Of a stretch of 64,000 nucleotides of DNA, positions 44,519 through 53,858 are shown in pieces; position 1 is the first letter of the stretch; each line of letters begins with the position of its first letter. Both the position numbers and the translations under genes were made by a program. The notes below the pieces were generated by a model, which saw only the letters and a list, made by a program, of their open reading frames with translations, had not been told where the DNA came from and did not search any database. Source of the stretch: Nocardia acidivorans NBRC 108247 (GTDB taxonomy: Bacteria; Actinomycetota; Actinomycetes; Mycobacteriales; Mycobacteriaceae); NCBI RefSeq assembly GCF_001625085.1, contig NZ_BDAW01000027.1, positions 49,504 through 113,503 on the forward strand, given 5' to 3'.

Positions 44519-46008
44519 CCCCGCAGCCCCACCGCGAAGGCACGCCGGCGACCGGTGCTTCTCGTGCGAGGAACGCTGCGGCGGTGCCGTTTCCCGGTAC
44601 CCGCACACTGCCACTCGCGACACCACGACCTCGACGCCGGATGAGCACCTTCGGCCGCTCCCTGGACCCCACGATTCCGGGCCCGAAAGGGCGTCCCGTG
44701 ATCGGTGTGCTGCCCGAATTCCGCAGGGACCCTTTCGAATCCGTACGCGGGTGGGCGCGCGAGCACGGTGACGTCTTCAATGTGCCGATCCCGATATGGA
44801 ACCTGGTGATGGTTAATCACCCGGATCTGGTCAATGAGGTGATGAACAACCGTGAGGGCCGCTACAGCATGATCGGCCCCGGCGAGAAACCGATCGAGAA
44901 GCTCATCGGTTCGGCACTGCCGATGATGGAAGGCGACCGCTTCCGGCAACGGCGACGCATGCTCACCCCGATGTTCGGGCGCAAGCATCTGGCCCGGATC
45001 GCCGACACCATCGTCGATGAGTTCACCCGGCGCATCGATCGCTGGGACCATTACGCCGACACCGGTCAGACCATCGATCTTCAGCACGAGATCGCCCAGG
45101 TGACACTGCCGGGCTTCCTGCGCGCGATGTACTCCACCCACCTCACCGACGCCCAACTCGCTCAGGTCGATGTGGACATGCGCCTGTTGATGCGCACCGC
45201 CGCCGCCGCCGTATTCCTCGCGAATCCGCCCAACCCACTTCCTATTCCCGGCACCGAGAACCTGCCGCTGGCGGCGTTGCGGCTGACCAGGCTCGTCGGC
45301 ACACTCGTCGATGAGCGCATCGCCCGGCCGACCGACGACACCGATCTACTGGGCCTGCTCGTGGACAGCCGATACGAAGACGGCACCTCGCTGTCCCGCC
45401 GTGACCTGCGGGCGGAACTGATCGCCCTGATGGGCGGCGGCTACGAGACCGTGGTCGCCTCGCTGTCGCATACCCTCGCCCACCTGTGCGTCAATCCCGA
45501 ACCCGCGCAACGCTTGTACGCCGAAATCGACGAACTCGACGGTGCTACACCGGCGCTCGACGACCTCTCCCGATTGACCTGGGCAAAAGCGTGTTTCGAC
45601 GAGGGCCAGCGCTTGCAGGGCCATCCGATGAACCCGCGCCTGGCCATGCGGGACAGCGAGCTCGGCGGCTTTCACATACCCCGGGGCACCCTCGTCGGTA
45701 CCCCGGTCTACACCGTTCACCGCGACGAACGCTGGTGGGCCGAACCCGACAACTACGACCCCACCCGCTTCACCGATCCGTCGCACCCGGCGCGACCGAA
45801 CAACACGTTCATCCCCTTCGGCGCGGGCCCGCATCATTGCATCGGCTCCGGCATGGCCTATATGAACGCCCAATTCCTACTCACCCTGATCTTCCAGCGC
45901 TACCGGCTCGAGACCGAACCCGGCTGGCGGCCCCGGCACGCGTCGACGTTCTCCATCACGCTCGACGGTGGCCTGCCGGTGCGGATCTCGCGGATCAGAA
46001 AGCCGTGA
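44515..46008 (+). CDS. Cytochrome P450
   Basis: A 497-residue P450. The I-helix oxygen motif is GGGYETVVASLSHT, the K-helix ExxR is in DEGQRLQ, and the haem-binding loop is FGAGPHHCIGSGMAY with the axial cysteine in FGxGxHxCxG. The N-terminal 40 residues are Arg/Pro-rich rather than a clear membrane anchor. GTG 44515 follows GGAGG and overlaps the upstream stop. With the adjacent ferredoxin it forms a bacterial class I monooxygenase; the opposite mce operon suggests a lipid or steroid substrate, as an inference. Confidence 0.93.
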   Translation: MTPQPHREGTPATGASRARNAAAVPFPGTRTLPLATPRPRRRMSTFGRSLDPTIPGPKGRPVIGVLPEFRRDPFESVRGWAREHGDVFNVPIPIWNLVMVNHPDLVNEVMNNREGRYSMIGPGEKPIEKLIGSALPMMEGDRFRQRRRMLTPMFGRKHLARIADTIVDEFTRRIDRWDHYADTGQTIDLQHEIAQVTLPGFLRAMYSTHLTDAQLAQVDVDMRLLMRTAAAAVFLANPPNPLPIPGTENLPLAALRLTRLVGTLVDERIARPTDDTDLLGLLVDSRYEDGTSLSRRDLRAELIALMGGGYETVVASLSHTLAHLCVNPEPAQRLYAEIDELDGATPALDDLSRLTWAKACFDEGQRLQGHPMNPRLAMRDSELGGFHIPRGTLVGTPVYTVHRDERWWAEPDNYDPTRFTDPSHPARPNNTFIPFGAGPHHCIGSGMAYMNAQFLLTLIFQRYRLETEPGWRPRHASTFSITLDGGLPVRISRIRKP

Positions 46009-46013
46009 AAGCC

Positions 46014-46277
46014 ATGTCGGAGCCCAATCATTCGGCCTCGCAGGACACCGGCGCGACTCGTGTCGAGGTCGACCAGAATCTCTGTCAATCGGCCGGATAC
46101 TGCGTGCGCACCGCACCCCAGATCTTCGCCTTCGACGCCGACGACATCGTCGCGCTACGCCAGGGCGATCAGTTGACCAGCGGCCCGGTCGACGTGCCGG
46201 AGGACCAGTTCAAGCTCGCCGACCGTGCCGCGTGGGACTGCCCCGCCGCGGCCATCACTCTCACCCCACCCGCATGA
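46014..46277 (+). CDS. [3Fe-4S] ferredoxin, P450 redox partner
   Basis: An 87-residue ferredoxin with the three cysteines expected for a 3Fe-4S cluster: CQSAGYC (C-x5-C) near residue 25 and CPAAAI near the end. It is of the FdxE/SoyB type that serves P450s. ATG 46014 lies five bases after the P450 stop; an upstream GTG at 46005 overlapping that stop is an alternative. Its own stop overlaps the next start. Confidence 0.92.
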   Translation: MSEPNHSASQDTGATRVEVDQNLCQSAGYCVRTAPQIFAFDADDIVALRQGDQLTSGPVDVPEDQFKLADRAAWDCPAAAITLTPPA

Positions 46278-47194
46278 CCGCCGCCTCCGAGGAGACGGAA
46301 ATCGACAGGAGAGCACCGATGTTCGGTCCGGGATCGCTGCTGTACGAGTCCTATGGCGACCGTCGTGGCTTTCTGGTCGCGCCCGTAGAGGGGCTGTTGC
46401 AGCTGATGTATCCCGCCCTCGGGCGTGGTGTCGAGCAACACTCGGGGTTCTACGGTGAGCCGCTGCAACGACTGTTCCGCTCGGTGCCACAGATCCAGGG
46501 CACCCTGTTCGATGGTGTCGGCGCCGCCGAAACCGCCGCACAGGTCCGGGATTTCCATCGCGACATCAAGGGCGCCATGCCAGACGGCAGCCGCTACCAC
46601 GCCCTGGACCCGGAAACCTTTTTCTGGGCGCACGCGACCTTCCTCGATGCCCCCTTGCGCACCGCCGACCTGTACTTCAGGAAGCCTTACACGCCACAGG
46701 AAAAGGCCGCGTTGTATCGCGAGGGCGTGCGGTGGTGGCGCATGTACGGCCTGTCCGACCGGGTCGTACCCGAGACCTACCCGGAGTTCCAGAAGTACTG
46801 GAATCACACCCTGCACAACGTACTTCAGCCGACCCCGGCCGCATCCGAACTGGTCCAATTCTTCCGCACAACGGGGTCGATGCCGCAACCCTGGGTACCG
46901 CAGGCTGTGTGGCGGCTGGGCGGACCGGCCATGAGTCAAGCCTGGCTGCGCGTCGGGGCCGGGGCACTACCACCCGTGGTACGCGAGATGTTCGACATCC
47001 CGTGGACCCGGGCCAATCAGGTCGCCTTCGACGCATTCCGCAAGACCGTCGCGGCCACCTGGCCGGCAATGCCGTACCCATTACGGATCATGCCGCGCGC
47101 CCGTGCCGCCTATCGGCGCGACGGACGCGCCGGTCTCGCGGCGGCGCGCAGTTTCGCACGCACGGCCGACGGCAACCGAACACCGGCCGCATGA
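46274..47194 (+). CDS. DUF2236 oxygenase-like protein (MpaB / rubber-oxygenase domain)
   Basis: A 306-residue protein with the pattern of the DUF2236 family: FGPGSLLYESYGDRRGFLVA at the start, HRDIKGAMPDGSRYHALDPE with FFWAHATFLDA in the middle (candidate haem ligand histidines) and TRANQVAFDAFRK near the end. Related domains occur in latex-clearing protein and fungal MpaB, which cleave carbon-carbon double bonds. The substrate here is unknown; its place beside a P450 suggests a second oxidation of the same molecule. The start overlaps the ferredoxin stop (ATGA). Confidence 0.82.
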   Translation: MTAASEETEIDRRAPMFGPGSLLYESYGDRRGFLVAPVEGLLQLMYPALGRGVEQHSGFYGEPLQRLFRSVPQIQGTLFDGVGAAETAAQVRDFHRDIKGAMPDGSRYHALDPETFFWAHATFLDAPLRTADLYFRKPYTPQEKAALYREGVRWWRMYGLSDRVVPETYPEFQKYWNHTLHNVLQPTPAASELVQFFRTTGSMPQPWVPQAVWRLGGPAMSQAWLRVGAGALPPVVREMFDIPWTRANQVAFDAFRKTVAATWPAMPYPLRIMPRARAAYRRDGRAGLAAARSFARTADGNRTPAA

Positions 47195-48069
47195 ACGAGT
47201 TTCACCGAAAGGCAGTAGATCCCATGCAGGAAATAGTCGCGGGCAGCTGGTCACCGCCACCGGTAACCGAGGCTGGGCCGTTGGCCGCCTGGCTCTTGTT
47301 CGGCCTAACCCTCGTCTCCATCATCGGCAGCCTCGTCTACGCGGCCGGGCTCACCAGGTTCGGGGACAAGGAAGACTCGAAGCTGTTCTGGCTCACCACC
47401 CTGGGTGCGTTGGTGGTGTTCTCCTTCTACGTCGAGCCATGGCTGGACGTCATCGGCGCCACCACCTACATGACCAATGTGTTCGACCCGGTGGTCACTA
47501 TCGTCGACCGCCCGATTCCCTGGCATGTGGTGGGCGCCTACACCGGCGGCATCGCTGCGGCGACCATGGTCGCCTACCAGCTCATCAAGAACGGACGTCC
47601 GGCGCGGGAGCTGTTCGCTTGGGCCGCTTTCATTTCCATTACCGAATGCCTTGGGGAGATGATCAGCACCCATTACGGCGTGATGCTGTACTACGACAAC
47701 AAAGCGCTGGTGTTCGGGGTGCCGCTGCCCAGCCTGGTGCAGAACGGCGGCATGTTCGTACTGATCGGCTGGGCGATGACGGCAACCCTGCCGCACGTGC
47801 ATGGCTGGCGGCGAGTCGCGCTCGTTCCCTTCATCGCACCGGCGGTTTATCTGGGATATACCCTGCTGTGCACCCTGCCCAGCTACTACGCAATCCACAA
47901 CAACGCCTCCGCCACGGTGTCGTGGATCCTGGCGATAGTCTCCACCGCACTGAATTCGGCGGCGGTTGTCGCCGCCGCATACGCACCGACCGTACAACGT
48001 CTACGGGACAAGGGATCCCGCACCGCTGATCCATCGACATCGGGGGAACCCTTCCCCGTACACAGCTGA
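47191..48069 (+). CDS. Polytopic membrane protein, possibly AveC/spirocyclase-like
   Basis: A 292-residue protein with about seven hydrophobic segments (LAAWLLFGLTLVSIIGSLVY, LFWLTTLGALVVFSF and others). It has the conserved-looking motifs FYVEPWLDVIGATTYMTNVF and EMISTHYGVMLYYDN. The pattern recalls the AveC-like family of actinomycete membrane cyclases, but this is a memory-based match and not certain. ATG 47191 overlaps the DUF2236 stop; ATG 47224 with GAAAGG upstream is an alternative. It is the last gene of the P450 operon. Confidence 0.65.
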   Translation: MNEFHRKAVDPMQEIVAGSWSPPPVTEAGPLAAWLLFGLTLVSIIGSLVYAAGLTRFGDKEDSKLFWLTTLGALVVFSFYVEPWLDVIGATTYMTNVFDPVVTIVDRPIPWHVVGAYTGGIAAATMVAYQLIKNGRPARELFAWAAFISITECLGEMISTHYGVMLYYDNKALVFGVPLPSLVQNGGMFVLIGWAMTATLPHVHGWRRVALVPFIAPAVYLGYTLLCTLPSYYAIHNNASATVSWILAIVSTALNSAAVVAAAYAPTVQRLRDKGSRTADPSTSGEPFPVHS

Positions 48070-48239
48070 ACACCACCACCAGAGCACGGGACGGGACCGA
48101 TGCACAGATGAGTTAACACCCCGAATATCAGGCGATCCGGGGAGTTGAAATGAGTCTGTTCCAGATAACGGCTCTGGCTCACTTCCGGTGGTGATGGAGG
48201 GTCGCTGACGGCACGATGTTGCGGTGTGTGAGGTGAATG

Positions 48240-48552
48240 TGCCTGCTACCGTGGTGCTTTCAGGGTTGTTTCCGCTGGTGGTGGAGGATGTTATCGAGTA
48301 GGGTGGCCGAATTCTGGCGCAGGCGCCGGGCGGTCCGGTCGCCTGTCCGGGCTGCGGGAGTTGGCCGGGCGAGCCAGCATTCGACTGCTCGCGGCACTCC
48401 CGGTCCGGTTGTCGTGTCACACCGCGATCCGATACTGTTGGCGATCCCGTTGCCGCATCGGTCGACACCGAAAGCGTTGGGCACTGATCAAACGACAAAT
48501 GTATGGCCGAGCGGGATTCGGCCTACTCCGGCACCGGATCCTGCTCGCCTGA
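48240..48552 (+). pseudogene. ISL3-family transposase relic with internal deletion
   Basis: The N-terminal piece VVLSGLFPLVVEDVIE, a stop, then RILAQAPGGPVACPGCGS matches the zinc-finger start of ISL3 transposases. A shifted frame gives ELAGRASIRLLAALPVRLS and LLAIPLPHRSTPKALG, the segment before the catalytic domain. It then jumps straight to the C-terminus, IKRQMYGRAGFGLLRHRILL. The whole DDE catalytic core is missing. The surrounding 48070-48686 contains no other gene. Confidence 0.6.
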
Positions 48553-48686
48553 TCTTCGCCGGGGCCATCACCGCCGAAAGTGAGCCTGAGCCGTTAATCC
48601 GACAGTCCCTGGCCGCCGACCGGTGCACCCAAGGGTGCGACCGATCACTTGATCGGCCGCCCCGTACTGTTACCGGGTCCGCGTTC

Positions 48687-51674
48687 TCACCCGACCTCAA
48701 TCATTTTCATGGGAATGTATGGTTCGGCAAGGACGTGGCCGAGGTAGCGTTCGAGAATTTCTTTCGTGAATGTCGGCTCTTCTATTCCGGTGCCAGCCAG
48801 GTGGTTTGTGACGTTCTGTTTGCCCCACCGGTAGGTATTCTGATAGAGCTCGATCGTTGACTTTCCGTCCAGTACTCGATCGTTGAACATGCTGAGTAAT
48901 GGATAGAGCGGTGCCTGGGGGTCATCTTTCCATAGCTGGACCCACTCGGTGAATGGGATGATACGGAATTTGTAACCGAAGTATTTCTCCATCAGCTGGA
49001 AGAACCCTTGGAGTGTCACGATACGTTCACGGTCGGGAATGATGTTGAAGTTCTTTCCCAGAGCATCGGGCTGTCGGCCGATCGCTGCCATGGTGTCGAC
49101 GATGTAATCGATAGTGGTAAGCCCCTCGCGTAGGTTCCGCAGGTCCGGCACGGCGCCGAGGGCGACGCAGGTCTTAACCAGCCGTGGCCACCATTGGTAG
49201 GTTGCCGCGTGACCGGTTCGACTGTGGCACGTCGCGTATCCGAGCCGGAAGGCCATCACCGGTAGCCCCTGGGAGGCTGCCAGTTGCAGGATCTTCTCCA
49301 TGACCCATTTGCTGCGCATGTAGCCGAGGTCCGTGGCCACTGCGCGCAGATTCTGATCGATATCGTCGTCTTCGTACATCGTGGTCTTGCCGGTGAACAA
49401 ATGCCCCCAGCTGTATACCGAGATGGACGACACCAACAGCAAGGGTTTGACGTGATCGTCTGCAGCGAGGCGAATCAGGCGCCGCAATCCTTCGACGTTG
49501 TCGCGCCGCATGTACGCGTAGGACTGTATAAAATTGGCCGCACTCGCCGAGTGGTAGATGACGTCGATATCGCGAGCGAGCGCGACATACTCCTGCTCGG
49601 CGAGTCCGAGTCTCGGTTCCGCCAAATCACCAGCGTAGACGCGCACTCGCGCCCAGTCGGCGATATCGAGTTCGTAGCGCGCGACTACACGTCGTAAACG
49701 CTCGTAGGCCAGCGCGGTCGTGTCTGCACGCACTGGGCAATGAACGACCGCGTCCGTATCGTTGAGCAAGCGTTCGAGCAGATGCACGCCGATCACACCG
49801 GTGACGCCGGTGACCATTATGTTCGCCGGTGCGGTCAGTTGTCGTGCATGGAATCCGCCGGTGAAGTCGACACCGTCGGGCAGATAGATGTCCTCGGCCA
49901 GCTCTCGGATGGGTTCGCCTTCTACCAGTGGTGCTGTCTCCCGCTGGCGTAATGCGGCCGCGAGTCCGCGAATGGTCGGGTCCCCGTAAAAGTCCCAGAT
50001 GTAGGCGCGGATGCCGGTTCTTCGGGAAATGTCGTCGACCAGAGCGGTCGCCAACAGCGAATAGCCACCCACCTCGAAGAAGCTGTCCGTCGCGGTGAAT
50101 CGCCCGTGCCCCAGGGCATTGCGCCACGCTTGGGCGATTCCGCGTTCGAGCTCGTCATCGAATCCGGAGATCTGCGAAGGCTCATCGCGCCTGTCGGACA
50201 TGATCTTTCGCAGGGCGGTGCGATCGATCTTGCTGTTGGAGGTCAGTGGCAGGCTCGGCAGGCTGTGATAGATACCGGGCTGCATGTAGTCGGGCAGCTC
50301 ATCACGCACGTGCGCACGCACAGCGCGTATCAGACCGTCGGGGTCTGTGCTGACGTCGTGTGGCACGATGAACGCGACCAAGCGTTTCGCAGATTCGCTG
50401 TCGTCCACCAGGGCGACAGCCTGCTTGACATACCGATTGCCCAGGATCGCCGTCTCGATCTCGCCCAGCTCGATCCGATAGCCGCGAATCTTGACCTGGT
50501 CGTCTTGGCGGCCAAGGAACTCGATGGTGCCATCGGCGAGCCAGCGCCCGAGGTCACCGGTGCGGTAGATCCGCCGATCATGGCGCGATGACCACACGAA
50601 CCGTTGCTGGGTGAGATCGCTATCACCCAAATACCCCAGGGCCAGGCAGGTTCCCGCCAGGCACAACTCTCCGGGCGCCCCGGCCATCACGTCACCGAGG
50701 TCGTTATCGAGGATGAAGACCTCAGTGTCGGAGATCGCCGAACCGATCGACGGTGTGCGATTCTCGCTTCCCGGTTCCATGACACGACAGGTCGCAAAGA
50801 TGGTGGCCTCAGTGGGGCCGTAGTAGTCGATCACCGTGTAGGGCAGGTGGTCGGTAGCCACCGGGTTCAGCTTTTCACCCGCGCAGAACAAATACTGCAA
50901 CGCCAACCGCTCCGGTATTCGCAGCCCGACGACGTCGGGCACCAGCACTGTCGGCACATAGGCGTGAGTGATCCGGTGCTCGGCGTAGAACGTGAGCAGC
51001 GCAGCGGGCGAGACCCGGGTGCGCTGATCGAGGATGTGCACGGTCGCGCCCGCGCACAACGATGACCAGATCTCCCACTGCAATACATCGAAGCCGACAC
51101 CGCACAACAGGGTCGTCCGCGAGGTCGAGTTCATCTCGAACCGTTCGTTATGCCACTTCACCAGGGCGGTCAGGGCGCGGTCGTCGATGATGACGCCCTT
51201 GGGTGTACCAGTCGTCCCGGAAGTAAAAACGACGTATGCCGCGGTGCCGTGATCGGCCAACGCACGGAAGACATCCGATCCGATGTCAGTGTCTGCGGTC
51301 TCACCCGCACCATGTACCGCGACGCCACCCAGATCAGTCGAATCCGACCGCGTGGCAAGTGAGACTGGGCATCCGCATTGCTCGACAATCTTCTTCCGGC
51401 GTTTGGCGGGATTATTCTCATCTATCAATGTGTAGGCCGCACCGGCTTTCAATACACCGATCACGGCAACAATGAGTGGAATGGATCGGTGCGCGATAAT
51501 CGGCACTAGATGGCCCGGATCGACGTTCGAACCGCGCAACTGACGCGCCAGACGATCACTTGCGGCATCCAACTCCCGGTAAGTAATCGCCTCAGCGCCG
51601 TCGACAGCCGCGACGCCGCATGCATGATCGGCAACGGCAGCTTGAAACAATCGGAGAATAGAGAAATTCGGCAT
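48687..51674 (-). CDS. Free-standing NRPS-like adenylation-thiolation-reductase enzyme (amino-acid/carboxylic acid reductase type)
   Basis: A 995-residue three-domain protein. Adenylation (about 14-494): FTSGTTGTPKG, FDVLQWEIW, YGPTEATIF, YRTGDLGRW and terminal Lys (SNSKIDR). Carrier domain (about 505-575): FFEVGGYSLL with the phosphopantetheine Ser near 539. Thioester reductase (about 615-995): VTGVTGVIGVHLLERLL and YMRSK (YxxxK). It should activate an acid, load it as a thioester and release it by NAD(P)H reduction to an aldehyde or alcohol. No condensation domain is present. Conserved Asp near 196 indicates an amino-acid-type pocket. ATG 51674 has AAGGGG five bases upstream. It is flanked by IS relics. 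Confidence 0.9.
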   Translation of the reverse strand: MPNFSILRLFQAAVADHACGVAAVDGAEAITYRELDAASDRLARQLRGSNVDPGHLVPIIAHRSIPLIVAVIGVLKAGAAYTLIDENNPAKRRKKIVEQCGCPVSLATRSDSTDLGGVAVHGAGETADTDIGSDVFRALADHGTAAYVVFTSGTTGTPKGVIIDDRALTALVKWHNERFEMNSTSRTTLLCGVGFDVLQWEIWSSLCAGATVHILDQRTRVSPAALLTFYAEHRITHAYVPTVLVPDVVGLRIPERLALQYLFCAGEKLNPVATDHLPYTVIDYYGPTEATIFATCRVMEPGSENRTPSIGSAISDTEVFILDNDLGDVMAGAPGELCLAGTCLALGYLGDSDLTQQRFVWSSRHDRRIYRTGDLGRWLADGTIEFLGRQDDQVKIRGYRIELGEIETAILGNRYVKQAVALVDDSESAKRLVAFIVPHDVSTDPDGLIRAVRAHVRDELPDYMQPGIYHSLPSLPLTSNSKIDRTALRKIMSDRRDEPSQISGFDDELERGIAQAWRNALGHGRFTATDSFFEVGGYSLLATALVDDISRRTGIRAYIWDFYGDPTIRGLAAALRQRETAPLVEGEPIRELAEDIYLPDGVDFTGGFHARQLTAPANIMVTGVTGVIGVHLLERLLNDTDAVVHCPVRADTTALAYERLRRVVARYELDIADWARVRVYAGDLAEPRLGLAEQEYVALARDIDVIYHSASAANFIQSYAYMRRDNVEGLRRLIRLAADDHVKPLLLVSSISVYSWGHLFTGKTTMYEDDDIDQNLRAVATDLGYMRSKWVMEKILQLAASQGLPVMAFRLGYATCHSRTGHAATYQWWPRLVKTCVALGAVPDLRNLREGLTTIDYIVDTMAAIGRQPDALGKNFNIIPDRERIVTLQGFFQLMEKYFGYKFRIIPFTEWVQLWKDDPQAPLYPLLSMFNDRVLDGKSTIELYQNTYRWGKQNVTNHLAGTGIEEPTFTKEILERYLGHVLAEPYIPMKMIEVG

Positions 51675-52203
51675 GAAAGCCCCTTGCCACATTGCACAGA
51701 ACTTTGTGTGCGGCGCCCTCGCTGCAACAGCTCCGGAATACGCCTGTCCTCACAGAATATCGCAGACGCGACTGGATCGAAACACCTCGACCATTGATCG
51801 AATGGCCAACTTTGTCTACTCCCCTTGAAATTCTGCAGAATTCTAACGGGCATGGGTTTCTTCCCAGGCCGGATTGTAGGCGCGAGGCAAACCGAGCACA
51901 TTCTCGATTCGTGTCGAAATCATAACAATTTGCGCCATATCGAACGCGACTGTATGACGCCCGGCCTTCCGGGCTGGTGGTGTCGATAATCGAACATACC
52001 GGTCTCCGGGTTTTGACAGCCTGGACCACCGATGTCGATACTGTGCAGGTATTTGTATCCGGTGCATAAGCTCCCGAATAGATCCCGCCCCTCAGCAACA
52101 AGAGATCATACATTCCTCGCCGATGAACAACAGCGAACCTGTGCCTTAACCGCGATCCTCGATTTTGCTCAGCGACCTCTCGATTGCTATGTTCACCAAT
52201 AAT
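51675..52203. other. Intergenic region between A-T-R gene and IS4 relic
   Basis: About 530 bases, lower in GC than the window average, with no convincing gene. It should hold the A-T-R promoter. A 14-base perfect palindrome AATTCTGCAGAATT lies at 51829-51842 and could be an operator. Confidence 0.4.
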
Positions 52204-53360
52204 CTATACAAATATATCGAGGTCGGTGGCGTGATACATGAGTTCGCGGATCGTGTAATGGGTCAGCAGCAAAGGACCAGATCTCCTGGCGCACCATGGC
52301 CGGGCTGTGTGAGCGCAACAGCCGGAAACTGCCCCGCTGGCGGGTCTCGATCTCGGCGAGCGAAGTCTCGAACTCCCACCGCAGATGGTAGGCCGCGGCC
52401 AGTTCGGCGGCGGTGACTTCCTCGGGATCGAGCAGGGTGGTGATCAGTCGTATCGGCCCCGCCGCGTCGCTATCACGGTTGGTGACCTCGTACTCGACAA
52501 CCCGGACGGTGACCCCTTCGGGTGGGGTGTCCAGTCCGCGGGAGCGGTGGCGGCGGATCCGCTGACATTCGACATCGGTCATCAACCGCGGCAGATACCA
52601 ACCGTCCGGAAGTTCCTCCACCACATGCAGTTTCAACCCCGACTGCACCCGCCACAGCAGGTCCGCGCCGGTGGCGACAGCCTCACGCCAGAACTCGTGA
52701 CCGAAGAACCCCCGATCGGCGATCACCAACATGTCCGAGGTGAAAGCGTCCAGCAGCGGGCGAGTCAGCTCGCGTTCACCCACGCTCACCGCACCGATCC
52801 GGGCATCGACGATCGCGCGGGTCGCGCATTCACCCAAGCCCACGACCCTCACCTTCGGATACGGGTCGTCCAGGCTCTGATGGGTCTTCCCGCGCCCGAA
52901 CACCTCCTCGTTATCGGCAGTATCGGGAATATCCATCTGAACACCGTCGATGGCCATCACCCGCCGCCCCGCCAGCCACGCTCCCGGCACCGGCCAGCGG
53001 CAGCGCGACCCGCCGATACCACTCCCGCACCGGTTCCTCACCCAGGCGCGAACGGGCCTTGCACAACGCCGGGGAACTGGGCACCTGCCAGTCGTCCCAC
53101 GAACGCAGAAACCGCAGTCCGTCAACGAGTTTGCGCATCACCTCTTCGTAGGCGTCGTCGAAGAACAACGTCATCGCCAACACGAAATACACACCACCCG
53201 CGCCGGGAGCCCGCCGGCGCTTCTCCACCCTGCCGGTCGCGACCAGCACCTCATCGATCAGATCCTGGCCTACCACCCGCGTGAGTACACCCAACCCGAT
53301 CCGATCCGTCAGCCGCCCCTCCCTCACCGCCCGCGTCACGAATCGGCACCATACCCGCAA
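52204..53360 (-). mobile_element. IS4-family transposase, frameshifted and truncated
   Basis: The N-terminal part (RLTDRIGLGVLTRVVGQDLI, RFLRSWDDWQVPSSPALCKA) lies in one frame. The catalytic part lies in another: VMAIDGVQMDIPDTADNEEV with the first DDE Asp, MLVIADRGFFG with the second, and RWEFETSLAEIETRQRG with the Glu. A third frame gives the end LLLTHYTIRELMYHATDLD, then a stop about 60 residues short of the normal C-terminus. At least two frameshifts plus truncation mean it is inactive. Terminal repeats were not found. Confidence 0.8.
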
Positions 53361-53789
53361 ACCGACTGCCGCACAGCAACTCCCACGATCCCACCAGGCA
53401 CCGCAGCCTCAGGCCCTCCGACCTGGGAAGACGCCGTAAGTTAACGGCATTGGCGGCCACACCAATGCCCAGCCCGTCTACTCGGCTACCAACGTGCACA
53501 GGACGCCATCGACCACCTACTCGACGCGCTGCCCGAGCTTTCGCTTGCCGTGCACGTCGACGAGTTGCTGTGGCGCCCCGGCCCGTTCCGCCGCGCTCTC
53601 GAGGCGCTGCCGGTCACCTTTCCCCGCACAGCGCCCTTGCTCATCAGAACCACGGGCTAATCGCAGGTCGCTGGTAGTCCACACCGCCTGGTTCCGGCCT
53701 CGGGTGAGTCCCGAAGCCGGAAACCCCAGCGCGGCGAGTGGCTCCAAAGCTATCCAGCAACTGAGCTGTCCGCGTCATCGACTGCCGGC
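53361..53789. other. Fragmentary region between IS4 relic and acyl-CoA oxidase-like gene
   Basis: A plus-strand stretch at about 53479-53660 reads LGYQRAQDAIDHLLDALPEL followed by SLAVHVDELLWRPG, which has a coding-like composition but no start or known family. The remainder shows nothing. It is probably debris left by insertion events. Confidence 0.3.
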
Positions 53790-53828
53790 AAAGAAAGCCG
53801 GGCGGCCCGACGTGAGCTTCGGCCCGGC
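53790..53828 (-). terminator. Rho-independent-like terminator after the acyl-CoA oxidase-like gene
   Basis: On the minus strand a GCCGGGC/GCCCGGC stem with a long loop is followed by TTTCTTT, 30 bases past the stop of the flavoprotein gene. Confidence 0.5.
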
Positions 53829-53858
53829 GCGGCGTCAGCTGCTGTGAGTGTTGCGCGA

